64,000 nt of DNA from positions 248,001 through 312,000 of the forward strand of contig NZ_JABAII010000002.1 of NCBI RefSeq assembly GCF_012641405.1. Direction: 5' to 3'. The notes under the pieces were generated by a model. It was not told the DNA's origin. It did no database searches and saw only the letters and a program-made list of their open reading frames with translations. The DNA comes from Rhizobium sp. P40RR-XXII (lineage in GTDB: Bacteria; Pseudomonadota; Alphaproteobacteria; Rhizobiales; Rhizobiaceae). Positions 48,605 through 57,556 of the stretch are shown here, piece by piece (positions within the stretch are counted from its first letter, which is position 1; each line of letters begins with the position of its first letter). A program made the translations under genes and the position numbers.

Positions 48605-49603
48605 ATGGCCGGGATTGAGCATATTAAGGTCGAGCCTGACGAGGCCGGCATGCGCCTCGACCGCTGGTTCAAGGTGCATTTTCCGGGCCTCGGCTTCGGG
48701 CAATTGCAGAAGCTGATGCGCTCGGGCCAAGTGCGGGTCGATGGTGGCCGCGTCAAGACGGATGCGCGCGTGCAGCCGGGGCAGACCGTGCGAGTGCCGC
48801 CGCTCGATGTCGACGCAAAGGCCCTGAAGAGCGGTCCTATTGCCAGCAATGACCTCAAACATTCCGGCGATGCCGAGCTTCTTGCGCGCATGCTTCTGCA
48901 TGAAGACGACAAAGTCTATGTGCTGAACAAGCCGGCCGGCCTTGCGGTACAGGGCGGCTCCGGCCTTACGCGTCATATCGACAAGATGCTGGAGGCCTGG
49001 ACGAGCAAGAAAGGCGAAAAGCCGCGCCTGGTGCACCGTCTCGACCGCGATACGTCGGGCGTGCTCGTCGTTGCCCGCACCCGTGGAGCCGCGCAGAAGC
49101 TGACGGCGGCCTTCCGCGAGCGCGACACCAAGAAGACCTATTGGTCGCTGGTCAAGGGCGTGCCGCGCAAGCATGAGGACAAGATCTCCACATGGCTGGT
49201 GAAGGAGGCGACGCCGGATGGCGATCGCATGCGCATTGCCAAGCATGGGGAGGAGGGCGCCGATCACGCCATTTCCTACTATCGCGTGCTCGAAACCGCT
49301 GCGCAGAGCCTCGCTTGGCTGGAGATGGAGCCCTATACCGGCCGTACCCACCAGTTGCGTGTCCACGCGCTGCATATGGGCCATCCGATCATCGGCGACC
49401 CCAAATATTTCGATGACGATCCGAACTGGGATTTCCCGGGCGGCGTCCAGAAGCGCCTGCATCTGCATGCGCGCCATATCGATATCCCGCATCCGAGCGG
49501 CGGGCGCCTGCGCGTCACCGCGCCTTTGCCGCCGCATATGGTGCAGACCTGGAACCTTCTCGGTTTCGATATGGAATCGGCAGGGGAGCCGGACGACGAA
49601 TGA
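48605..49603 (+). CDS. RluA-family pseudouridine synthase (RluC/RluD-type)
   Basis: A 332-residue enzyme isomerising uridine to pseudouridine in 23S rRNA. An N-terminal S4-like domain (DEAGMRLDRWFKVHFPGLGFGQLQKLMRSGQVRVDGGRVK) precedes the catalytic domain with the RluA signature LVHRLDRDTSGVLVVAR, including the catalytic Asp, and EMEPYTGRTHQLRVH. RluC modifies positions 955, 2504 and 2580 in E. coli; the exact sites here are not known. The start at MAGIEHIKVE is preferred to an ATG 6 codons earlier. Its stop overlaps the next gene (ATGA). Confidence 0.93.
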   Translation: MAGIEHIKVEPDEAGMRLDRWFKVHFPGLGFGQLQKLMRSGQVRVDGGRVKTDARVQPGQTVRVPPLDVDAKALKSGPIASNDLKHSGDAELLARMLLHEDDKVYVLNKPAGLAVQGGSGLTRHIDKMLEAWTSKKGEKPRLVHRLDRDTSGVLVVARTRGAAQKLTAAFRERDTKKTYWSLVKGVPRKHEDKISTWLVKEATPDGDRMRIAKHGEEGADHAISYYRVLETAAQSLAWLEMEPYTGRTHQLRVHALHMGHPIIGDPKYFDDDPNWDFPGGVQKRLHLHARHIDIPHPSGGRLRVTAPLPPHMVQTWNLLGFDMESAGEPDDE

Positions 49604-50253
49604 AGCTGGTCCTATTCGATTGTGACGGCACGCTGGTCGACAGTGCGCGGCTGATCCACGAGGTCATGGCGCGAACTTTTGTCGCCTTCGGCTATAAGCG
49701 TCCGGACGTTTCGGCCACCAAGTCGATCATCGGCCTGACGCTCGACATCGCCATCGCCCGCCTGCAGGGCAAGCCGCATGTCGATGACGAGGCGATCGCC
49801 ATGACGGCGCATTACAAGTCGATTTTTCCCGACGTGCGGGACGAGGCCGACATGCAGACGCCGCTCTTCGACGGCATCAAGCCGCTGATCGAGATGCTTT
49901 CGGCCCGCGATGAATTGCTGATCGGCGCGGTAACGGGCAAATCCCGCCGCGGCCTGTCCCATATCCTTGAGGTCAACGATTTCACACCCTATTTTATTGT
50001 CTCGCGCACCGCCGACGATTGCCCGTCCAAGCCGCATCCGGCGATGGTGACCGAATGCTGCGACGAAACCGGCATGGATCCGCACGACACGATCGTGATC
50101 GGCGATGCGATCTACGACATGCAAATGGCGAAGGCGGCGGGTGCGACTGCCATTGGCGTCGCCTGGGGCTATGCTTCCGTCGAGGAGTTGCTGGCAGCCG
50201 GAGCCGATGCCATCGCACACCATCCGAACGACCTGTTGAGCCATATTCTCTGA
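49600..50253 (+). CDS. HAD-superfamily hydrolase (phosphoglycolate phosphatase-like)
   Basis: A 217-residue HAD phosphatase of the Gph/PGMB type. Motif I FDCDGTLVD gives the nucleophile Asp8 and acid-base Asp10; motif II is GAVTGKSRRG with a Thr; motif III SKPHPAM has the Lys; motif IV IGDAIYDMQMAKAAGA has the metal-binding Asp pair. The helical cap starts near residue 15. Substrate unknown. It overlaps the pseudouridine synthase by four bases and precedes the ATP12 gene by 9 bases, so the three form an operon. Confidence 0.92.
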   Translation: MKLVLFDCDGTLVDSARLIHEVMARTFVAFGYKRPDVSATKSIIGLTLDIAIARLQGKPHVDDEAIAMTAHYKSIFPDVRDEADMQTPLFDGIKPLIEMLSARDELLIGAVTGKSRRGLSHILEVNDFTPYFIVSRTADDCPSKPHPAMVTECCDETGMDPHDTIVIGDAIYDMQMAKAAGATAIGVAWGYASVEELLAAGADAIAHHPNDLLSHIL

Positions 50254-50262
50254 GGTGACGTC

Positions 50263-51048
50263 ATGCGCGACCTGTTGAACGATGTTTCCGAGGGCCTGAG
50301 CCATCCCGATCCGATCCGCCGTGCGCAGATCCAGATGAAGAAGCCGTTGCCCAAGCGCTTCTACAAGGACGTGACGATCAACGAGGAAGAGGGCAACCAT
50401 GCCATCGCTCTCGACGGCAAGGTGGTGAAGACGCCGGCGCGGCACTCCCTGGCCCTGCCGACGGAAGCCCTTGCCAAGCTGGTGGCTGCCGAATGGGCGC
50501 GGCAGGTCGACGTGATCGATCCGGCCACCATGCCGGTAACGCGCCTCGTCAACACCGCTATCGACGGTGTTGAGACGGAGAGCGAGGCCGTGTTCGACGA
50601 GATCGTCCGTTTCTCCGGCAGCGACCTGCTTTGCTACCGCGCCGACGGGCCTGAGCGGCTCGTCGAACGGCATTCGGAACGCTGGGATCCGGTGATCGAA
50701 TGGGTGGCGCGCGACATCGGCGCCCGCTTCATCCTGGCCGAAGGCGTCATGCATCAGGAACAGCCTGGCGAAGCCATCGCAGCCTTCGCCGCTGCGTTGC
50801 GCAAATACTCCACGCCGATGGAGCTTGCGAGCCTGCACACGATCACGACGCTCACCGGCTCGGCGATCCTGGCGCTTGCTTTCGCCGAAGGTTTTCTGCC
50901 ACTCACCGACGTCTGGTCGCTTGCCCATCTCGATGAGGACTGGACGATCGAGCACTGGGGCAGCGACGAAGAGGCCGAACTGCGTCGTGCACAGCGTTTT
51001 GAGGAATTTCAGGCCGCGACCGATGTTTTTTCCGCGCTTCGCAGTTGA
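50263..51048 (+). CDS. ATP12 family F1-ATPase assembly chaperone
   Basis: A 261-residue homologue of mitochondrial ATP12, which holds the F1-ATPase alpha subunit until it joins beta. RFYKDVTINEEEGNHAIALDGKVVKTPARHSLALPTEALAKLVAAEW is the N-terminal ATP12 signature; LLCYRADGPERLVERHSERWDPVIEWV and SLAHLDEDWTIEHWGSDEEA finish the family. It occurs in alphaproteobacteria and eukaryotes, in line with mitochondrial ancestry. It is the third gene of the rlu-HAD-ATP12 run. Confidence 0.93.
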   Translation: MRDLLNDVSEGLSHPDPIRRAQIQMKKPLPKRFYKDVTINEEEGNHAIALDGKVVKTPARHSLALPTEALAKLVAAEWARQVDVIDPATMPVTRLVNTAIDGVETESEAVFDEIVRFSGSDLLCYRADGPERLVERHSERWDPVIEWVARDIGARFILAEGVMHQEQPGEAIAAFAAALRKYSTPMELASLHTITTLTGSAILALAFAEGFLPLTDVWSLAHLDEDWTIEHWGSDEEAELRRAQRFEEFQAATDVFSALRS

Positions 51049-51117
51049 ACATTGTTGATTTCCAGTCCTTTATAGCGATCTTCGTATCTTGCAAGTTCGT
51101 AGGTCTGGACGGATATC

Positions 51118-51588
51118 ATGTCGTGGTTGAAGTCGGGTGCCGCTTCGGCGCTCGTGGGATGTTTGGCTCTGGCAGCCTGCTCAAGCTGGTCCGTCGACCC
51201 TCCGCCTCCAACCTATGCCGTACGCAGTGCGAGTGTCGTCGCCGATCAGGCCTTGCCTCCGGTATCGCCAGCGCTGGTCGCCGCCGTCAACGATCGCGTG
51301 AATGCGGCGATTGCCGCAACGACCTATAGTCAACCCTTGCCACAGGTCGCAATTACGGTCCGATTGACCGATGTCCGCAGGGCGCGTGGTTTCAACCGTG
51401 ATCGCAACAGCGCCAAGGTCAACATCGACGCCGCGGCATTGGACGGCGGCGCGGTGGTCGCCATGGCGTCTTTCGAGACTAAAACCACCGCTCCCGATCC
51501 CGCCACGGCGGATGAGCTGATGGCCGAGGATATCGCGGCGCGCGTCCGCTCCATCTTTTCCCTGACTACGCCGCGGCTGGCGAATTGA
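51118..51588 (+). CDS. Predicted lipoprotein of unknown function
   Basis: A 156-residue secreted protein with a lipoprotein signal: the hydrophobic core ASALVGCLALAAC ends in a lipobox (LAAC) with the modified Cys near residue 21. The mature part starts with a Pro-rich SVDPPPPTYAV and contains QVAITVRLTDVRRARGFNRDRNSAKVNIDAAAL, which suggests a small beta-rich domain. I do not recognise the family. It follows the ATP12 gene by 69 bases with only a weak ribosome binding site (GGACGGAT). Confidence 0.65.
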   Translation: MSWLKSGAASALVGCLALAACSSWSVDPPPPTYAVRSASVVADQALPPVSPALVAAVNDRVNAAIAATTYSQPLPQVAITVRLTDVRRARGFNRDRNSAKVNIDAAALDGGAVVAMASFETKTTAPDPATADELMAEDIAARVRSIFSLTTPRLAN

Positions 51589-51622
51589 CCCGGCAGCTTC
51601 AAACGACGCTCGCGCCATGCTA

Positions 51623-51720
51623 GAGCATTTCCAGGAAAAGTGCGCAGCGGTTTTCCGTCCGGATTGCGTAAAAACAAGAAGATAGAGCACTTCCGCGATT
51701 CGAAAAAAGCGAAAATGCTC
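51623..51720 (+). repeat. 98-bp rhizobial intergenic repeat with inverted ends
   Basis: Bounded by GAGCATTT and its exact complement AAATGCTC. The interior has AAAAGTGCGCAGCGGTTTT, also present in the opposite orientation at 55730-55749, and a GTCCGGATTGCGTAAAAAC segment. Such elements are scattered between genes in rhizobial genomes. It lies just upstream of pccB. Confidence 0.75.
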
Positions 51721-51750
51721 CAGTCCAAGCGATGAGGGAGAGAGGACCGC

Positions 51751-53283
51751 ATGAAGGAAATCCTGCAGGAACTGGAACGTCGTCGCGAGGTCGCAAGGCT
51801 CGGAGGCGGACAGGTGCGCATCGATGCGCAGCATGCGCGCGGCAAGCTGACTGCGCGCGAGCGCATCGATATTTTCCTCGACGAGGGCTCCTTCGAGGAA
51901 TTCGACATGTTCGTCGAACATCGCTCGACCGATTTCGGCATGGACAAGAGCAAGATAGCCGGCGACGGCGTCGTCACCGGATGGGGCACCATCAACGGGC
52001 GTACCGTTTTCATTTTTGCCAAGGATTTCACGGTTTTCGGCGGATCTCTTTCAGAAGCACATGCGGAAAAGATCACCAAAATACAGGATATGGCGCTGAA
52101 GAACCGGGCGCCGATCATCGGCATCTACGATGCCGGCGGCGCCCGCATTCAGGAAGGCGTGGCCGCACTCGGCGGCTATGCCGAGGTGTTCCAGCGCAAC
52201 GTGCTGGCCTCCGGCGTCATTCCGCAAATCTCCATCATCATGGGGCCATGCGCGGGTGGCGACGTCTATTCCCCGGCCATGACGGATTTCATCTTCATGG
52301 TGCGCGACACCTCCTACATGTTCGTCACCGGGCCGGATGTGGTAAAGACCGTCACCAACGAAACCGTTACCTCCGAGCAGCTCGGCGGCGCTTCGGTACA
52401 CACGACGAAATCCTCGATCGCGGATGCCGCCTATGACAACGATGTCGATACACTGCTGCAGGTGCGCCGTCTCGTCGATTTCTTGCCGCAGTCGAACACG
52501 GCGGCGGTACCGGAGATCGAATGCTATCAATCCGTGACAGAGCCGGATAACTCGCTCGATACGCTGATTCCGGCCAATGCCAACAAACCCTACGACATCA
52601 AGGAGCTGATCTTGAAGATCGCGGATGAGGGCGATTTCTTCGAGATACAGGAAAGCTTCGCCAAGAACATCGTCTGTGGTTTCGGTCGCATCGAGGGAGC
52701 CACGGTCGGCTTCGTCGCTAACCAGCCGATGGTGTTGGCCGGCGTTCTCGACAGCGATGCATCGCGAAAGGCGGCCCGCTTCGTGCGTTTCTGCGATTGC
52801 TTCAATATCCCGATCGTCACCTTCGTCGATGTGCCCGGCTTCCTGCCGGGAACGGCACAGGAATATGGTGGGCTGATCAAGCATGGCGCCAAGCTGCTCT
52901 TTGCCTATGCCGAAGCGACCGTGCCGAAACTGACCGTCATTACCCGCAAGGCCTTCGGCGGCGCCTATGACGTCATGGCCTCGAAACATCTGCGCGGCGA
53001 TCTCAACTATGCCTGGCCGACGGCGCAGATCGCCGTGATGGGTGCCAAGGGGGCGGTGGAAATTATCTTCCGCAAGGATATCGCCGACCCGGAAAAGATT
53101 GTAGCGCATACCAAGATGTATGAGGATCGCTTCCTATCGCCGTTCGTGGCGGCCGAACGCGGCTACATCGACGAAGTGATCATGCCGCGTTCGACACGGC
53201 GGCGGCTGGCGCAGGGGCTGAGGATGCTGCGCAACAAGGATCTGACCAATCCCTGGAAGAAGCACGACAACATCCCCTTGTGA
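51751..53283 (+). CDS. pccB: Propionyl-CoA (acyl-CoA) carboxylase, carboxyltransferase beta subunit
   Basis: A 510-residue carboxyltransferase transferring carboxylate from biotin to propionyl-CoA, giving methylmalonyl-CoA. It begins [38 protein letters not shown] and carries the crotonase-like oxyanion motifs [19 protein letters not shown] and [15 protein letters not shown], then [20 protein letters not shown] and [29 protein letters not shown] precedes the ATG. The alpha subunit (pccA) is 4 kb away on the other strand rather than adjacent. Confidence 0.95.
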   Translation: MKEILQELERRREVARLGGGQVRIDAQHARGKLTARERIDIFLDEGSFEEFDMFVEHRSTDFGMDKSKIAGDGVVTGWGTINGRTVFIFAKDFTVFGGSLSEAHAEKITKIQDMALKNRAPIIGIYDAGGARIQEGVAALGGYAEVFQRNVLASGVIPQISIIMGPCAGGDVYSPAMTDFIFMVRDTSYMFVTGPDVVKTVTNETVTSEQLGGASVHTTKSSIADAAYDNDVDTLLQVRRLVDFLPQSNTAAVPEIECYQSVTEPDNSLDTLIPANANKPYDIKELILKIADEGDFFEIQESFAKNIVCGFGRIEGATVGFVANQPMVLAGVLDSDASRKAARFVRFCDCFNIPIVTFVDVPGFLPGTAQEYGGLIKHGAKLLFAYAEATVPKLTVITRKAFGGAYDVMASKHLRGDLNYAWPTAQIAVMGAKGAVEIIFRKDIADPEKIVAHTKMYEDRFLSPFVAAERGYIDEVIMPRSTRRRLAQGLRMLRNKDLTNPWKKHDNIPL

Positions 53284-53406
53284 GTCTGTGACAACAAGCC
53301 ACGGATATCACACGAAAAATTGATTGAGTGTCAAAAGCCGTGTTTTCACGTTCGCGACTGTCCGCACTAATGCTTCCTCCAGGGGGAGTTAAAACTGGAG
53401 TTTAAA

Positions 53407-53799
53407 ATGGCGCTTTCCGATCGGCTGACCCAATATCAGCCCTATGCTCTTACTGTATTGCGTGTCATGACCGGCCTGCTGTTCATCGAACATGGCTTGC
53501 AGAAGCTCGTTGGCTTTCCGGCCGGCGGTCAATTTCCTAGCCCCTTGCCGACCTTGATCTTGGTTCAGGGGATTATCGAAGTCGTAGGCGGATTGGCGAC
53601 GATCGTTGGCTTCTTTACCCGTCCGGTTGCCTTCATTCTCTGCGGCAATATGGCGGTCGCCTATTTCATGGCGCATTCGCCCAAGAATTTCTTCCCGGCC
53701 AACAATGGCGGTGACGCAGCGATCCTCTACTGCTTCATCTTCCTGTTCCTGATCTTCGCAGGTCCGGGCCTTCTGGCGATCGACAATAGCAAGAAGTAA
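53407..53799 (+). CDS. DoxX family membrane protein (first of a pair)
   Basis: A 130-residue four-helix inner-membrane protein of the DoxX family. Signatures: YQPYALTVLRVMTGLLFIEHGLQKLVGFP, EVVGGLATIVGFFTRPVAFILCGNMAVAYFMAHSPKNFFPANNGGDAAILYCFIFLFLIFAGPG. DoxX-like proteins have been tied to redox or sulfur metabolism, but this type has no known activity. GGAG six bases before the ATG marks the start. Its close paralogue follows 137 bases later. Confidence 0.92.
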   Translation: MALSDRLTQYQPYALTVLRVMTGLLFIEHGLQKLVGFPAGGQFPSPLPTLILVQGIIEVVGGLATIVGFFTRPVAFILCGNMAVAYFMAHSPKNFFPANNGGDAAILYCFIFLFLIFAGPGLLAIDNSKK

Positions 53800-53936
53800 T
53801 CCGCTTCGTCGCCGGGCCTGGCTGATCGCTGGGTCCGGCGAATAAATCCGCCTCTCGCGTGTTTGCCCCGTTGTCAGCGGAGCGAGAGCATTTTCGGCAG
53901 GATCTCCTTCGCATTCCCCTTCGAACGGAGATCTTC

Positions 53937-54323
53937 ATGTCGTTTTTCGAGCGCTTTTCGCCATACCAGCCTGCAGTCCTCACAATTCTGCGAATCATGA
54001 CTGCCCTGTTATTCATCGAACATGGTACGCAGAAGCTCTTCGGCTTTCCGCCGGCACCTTACGCCATCACGACGCTGTTCTTCGCTGCGGCGATCATCGA
54101 GTTCGTAGGCGGTATCCTCATCCTGCTCGGTCTCTTCACCCGCCCGGTCGCCTTTCTCCTCAGTGGCGAAATGGCGATCGCCTATTTCACGGTGCATATG
54201 CCGATCGACTTCTTCCCGGCCAACAATCAGGGCGATGGCGCAGTGCTGTTCTGCTTCGTCTTCCTGTTTTTGGTGTTTGCAGGCCCTGGAAAGTGGGCGC
54301 TGGACAATCGCCAGCGCCGATGA
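53937..54323 (+). CDS. DoxX family membrane protein (second of a pair)
   Basis: A 128-residue paralogue of the preceding gene, with four membrane helices: YQPAVLTILRIMTALLFIEHGTQKLFGFP, EFVGGILILLGLFTRPVAFLLSGEMAIAYFTVHMPIDFFPANNQGDGAVLFCFVFLFLVFAGPG. The match to the first copy runs the whole length, so they arose by tandem duplication. ATG at 53937 with GGAG 6 bases upstream is clearly the start; the frame is open for 26 codons before it. It converges with the SMR-exporter gene. Confidence 0.92.
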   Translation: MSFFERFSPYQPAVLTILRIMTALLFIEHGTQKLFGFPPAPYAITTLFFAAAIIEFVGGILILLGLFTRPVAFLLSGEMAIAYFTVHMPIDFFPANNQGDGAVLFCFVFLFLVFAGPGKWALDNRQRR

Positions 54324-54333
54324 CGGCAGCTTG

Positions 54334-54648
54334 TCAGGCGGCAAGCTTCAGGCCGGCGATGCCAGCCACGATAAGACCGATGCAGAGCAGTCGGACGAAC
54401 GTCGCGGGATCGCCGAGCAGCCATATGCCCAAGAGAACAGTGCCGACCGTGCCTATGCCGGTCCAGACCGCATAGGCCGCGCCCATCGGCAGGGTCTTTA
54501 CAGCGAGACCGAGCAGCACGACGCTGATGATCATGGATATGACGGTGAGGACCGTCGGCATCGGCCGGGTGAATCCGTCGGTATATTTGAGGCCGACGGC
54601 CCAGCCGATTTCGAACAAGCCAGCGAGGAAAAGCAGGAACCAAGCCAT
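54334..54648 (-). CDS. sugE: SMR-family guanidinium exporter (SugE/Gdx)
   Basis: A 104-residue small multidrug resistance transporter with four helices. The membrane-embedded Glu is in LAGLFEIGWAVGLKYTDGFTRP, the SugE/Gdx subfamily signature, and YAVWTGIGTVGTVLLG and LCIGLIVAGIAGLKLAA complete it. Gdx proteins export guanidinium in exchange for protons as antiparallel dimers. GGAG nine bases before the ATG is directly downstream of a guanidine-II riboswitch, which supports guanidinium as the substrate over quaternary ammonium compounds. Confidence 0.95.
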   Translation of the reverse strand: MAWFLLFLAGLFEIGWAVGLKYTDGFTRPMPTVLTVISMIISVVLLGLAVKTLPMGAAYAVWTGIGTVGTVLLGIWLLGDPATFVRLLCIGLIVAGIAGLKLAA

Positions 54649-54668
54649 TTTACGCTCCTTTGTTAAGA

Positions 54669-54730
54669 GCGAGGCCGTCCCCGCGATGTCTGCGGCCGGT
54701 CATATTCGCCGGCCACCGCAGTCGTCTGCG
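54669..54730 (-). promoter_or_regulatory. Guanidine-II (mini-ykkC) riboswitch upstream of sugE
   Basis: On the minus strand two hairpins carry the class-defining ACGR loops: CGCAG-ACGA-CTGCG (54717-54730) and GCGGGG-ACGG-CCTCGC (54669-54684, one G-U pair). The 32-base linker contains its own GGCCGG/CCGGCC hairpin. The second ACGR stem sits about 10 bases before the GGAG of sugE, so ligand binding could expose the ribosome binding site. Gdx genes are the usual partner of this riboswitch. Confidence 0.85.
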
Positions 54731-54796
54731 CATTTTGTATATGCCTTTGCCGAAGGCGCTTTTCAAGGCATGAGCCGCATGGCAGCCACGCAACCT

Positions 54797-55633
54797 TCAT
54801 CTTGCCAGGCGTTCGGCATGCCACTTCAGGTGATCGTCCATGAAGCTGGAGATAAAGTAATAGGAATGATCATAGCGCTCATGCATGCGCAGCGTCAGAC
54901 CGATATCGGTGCCCGTGATCGCATCTTCGAAAAGCCATGGGCGCAGGCCTTTTTCGAGGAAGCTGTCCGCCTTGCCCTGGTCGATCAGGAATTCCGGGAA
55001 GCGGGCACCGTCCTCGACGAGGGAGCAGGCGTCGTATTGTCTCCAGGCCGTCTTGTTGCTGCCGAGATATTTCTCGAGAGCGGGAGCCGACCAATCGGCC
55101 GTCGACGGCTGCACGATCGGGGCGAAAGCCGAGCAGCTCTTGAAGCGCTTCGGGTTTTTCAACGCGATCGTCATGGCGCCATGGCCGCCCATGGAATGGC
55201 CGAAGATACCCTGGCGGCTCATATCGGCACGGAATTGCTTGGTCACGAGCGCGGGTAATTCCTCGGTTATATAGCTGTACATCCGGTAGTTTTCGGCCCA
55301 GGGCGTCTCGGTGGCGTCGAGATAGAAGCCGGCGCCTTTGCCCATCTGCCAATTGGTCAGCTCGTCCGGCACGTCATTGCCGCGCGGACTCGTGTCCGGG
55401 CAGACGATGATCAGGCCGAGCTCGGCGGCCATGCGGCGATACTCGCCTTTTTCCATGACGTTGGCGTGGGTGCAGGTGAGACCGGAAAGATACCAGAGGA
55501 CAGGCCGAGGCTCGGTAATCGCCTGCGGCGGCACGAAGACGGCAAAGGTCATCTCGCATTTGCAGGCTTCAGATTCATGCGAAAAGACACCCTGCATGCC
55601 GCCGAAGGCGGTGTTCTGGGAAATGATGTTCAC
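54797..55633 (-). CDS. fghA: S-formylglutathione hydrolase
   Basis: A 278-residue esterase hydrolysing S-formylglutathione to formate and glutathione, the second step of glutathione-dependent formaldehyde oxidation. It is a serine hydrolase with Ser147 in GHSMGGHGA, an esterase-D-type N-terminus (VLWYLSGLTCTHANVMEKGEYRRMAAELGLIIVCPDTSPRG) and MYSYITEELPALV. The first step enzyme (adhC) is encoded upstream on the same strand, with only the YaiI gene between. Its 5' gap holds a repeat element. Confidence 0.95.
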   Translation of the reverse strand: MNIISQNTAFGGMQGVFSHESEACKCEMTFAVFVPPQAITEPRPVLWYLSGLTCTHANVMEKGEYRRMAAELGLIIVCPDTSPRGNDVPDELTNWQMGKGAGFYLDATETPWAENYRMYSYITEELPALVTKQFRADMSRQGIFGHSMGGHGAMTIALKNPKRFKSCSAFAPIVQPSTADWSAPALEKYLGSNKTAWRQYDACSLVEDGARFPEFLIDQGKADSFLEKGLRPWLFEDAITGTDIGLTLRMHERYDHSYYFISSFMDDHLKWHAERLAR

Positions 55634-55660
55634 GATTGGTCTCCAGGCGATTGGTGAGTT

Positions 55661-55702
55661 TTAGAGCGTAACGGCTTTCTTCTAATTGCCATTACGCTCT
55701 AA
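55661..55702. repeat. Imperfect inverted repeat between yaiI-type and fghA genes
   Basis: TTAGAGCGTAACGGC and GCCATTACGCTCTAA form a 15-bp stem with one mismatch around a 12-base loop. It lies in the leader of fghA and next to the dispersed-repeat core at 55730-55749; it may act as a terminator for the gene before it. Confidence 0.6.
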
Positions 55703-55729
55703 TGCTTTGATTTTGCATAATCTTATCTT

Positions 55730-55749
55730 AAAACCGCTGCGCACTTTTT
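55730..55749 (-). repeat. Rhizobial intergenic repeat core, third copy
   Basis: The minus-strand AAAAAGTGCGCAGCGGTTTT agrees with the interior of the 51623-51720 element in 19 of 20 bases. It abuts the 3' end of the DUF188/YaiI gene. Confidence 0.65.
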
Positions 55750-55753
55750 GGGA

Positions 55754-56194
55754 TCATGCTCCGGCACGCCGGCAGAGCCGGTCGAAGGTTTCGAGAAAGG
55801 CGGAGCGGTCGCGCGGCGAGAAGGCGGCATTGTAGCCCTTGCTTTCGCCGGTTTCGCGAAGGTGCGCCCCGAGATCGCGCATGGCCGTCGCCATGCCGAT
55901 ATTCGTCTTGTCGAAGATGCGGCCGGTCGGCCCCGTCACAAGCGCTCCCGTCGCAACGCAGCGGCCGGCGAGCGGCACGTCCGCCGTGACGACAATATCG
56001 CCGGCGCCCGCATGTTCGGCAATCCAGTTGTCGGCGGCATCGAAGGCGTTGGAGACAATGACGTTATGCACCATCGGATCCCGCGACGGCCGCAGCCCCG
56101 AATTGGCGACGAAGGTCACTTCGATGCCGTGGCGTTCGGCAACCTTCAGGATCTCCGGCTTGACCGGACAGGCATCAGCGTCGACATAGATCAT
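55754..56194 (-). CDS. YaiI/YqxD (UPF0178, DUF188) family protein
   Basis: A 146-residue protein of the YaiI/YqxD family, which has a PIN-like nuclease fold. It starts MIYVDADACPVKPEIL with the DADACPVK signature, followed by GIEVTFVANSGLRPS and AGDIVVTADVPLAGRCVATGALVTGPTGR, where the acidic residues would bind metal. Biological role unknown. It lies between adhC (74 bases upstream) and fghA on the same strand, so it may be part of the formaldehyde transcript. Confidence 0.93.
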   Translation of the reverse strand: MIYVDADACPVKPEILKVAERHGIEVTFVANSGLRPSRDPMVHNVIVSNAFDAADNWIAEHAGAGDIVVTADVPLAGRCVATGALVTGPTGRIFDKTNIGMATAMRDLGAHLRETGESKGYNAAFSPRDRSAFLETFDRLCRRAGA

Positions 56195-56268
56195 GATATC
56201 AAATCTTTTCAGTTATATGCGGCGTATTTCTCATGCGCCGCATACGTTTCTTTTCGCGACTTCGAGTG

Positions 56269-57396
<1,128 letters not shown>

Positions 57397-57556
57397 GATC
57401 TCATCCCTTTTTGCTATGATTTGGTCCGCGCGACATTGGCATGGGCGCGCAGGGCGACTCAAGCCAAAATCAGACACTTAGCGTCGCAATCGTCATGTTT
57501 CAGCCGAGCAACCGCCGCTCAGTTTTTCCGAAAGGGTGGCGATACCTATATCCGGA

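Noticed and set aside
53810..53840. Hairpin CGCCGGGCC/GGGTCCGGCG between the DoxX genes
   Set aside because: One wobble pair, a 13-base loop and no T tract; it is not convincing as a terminator.
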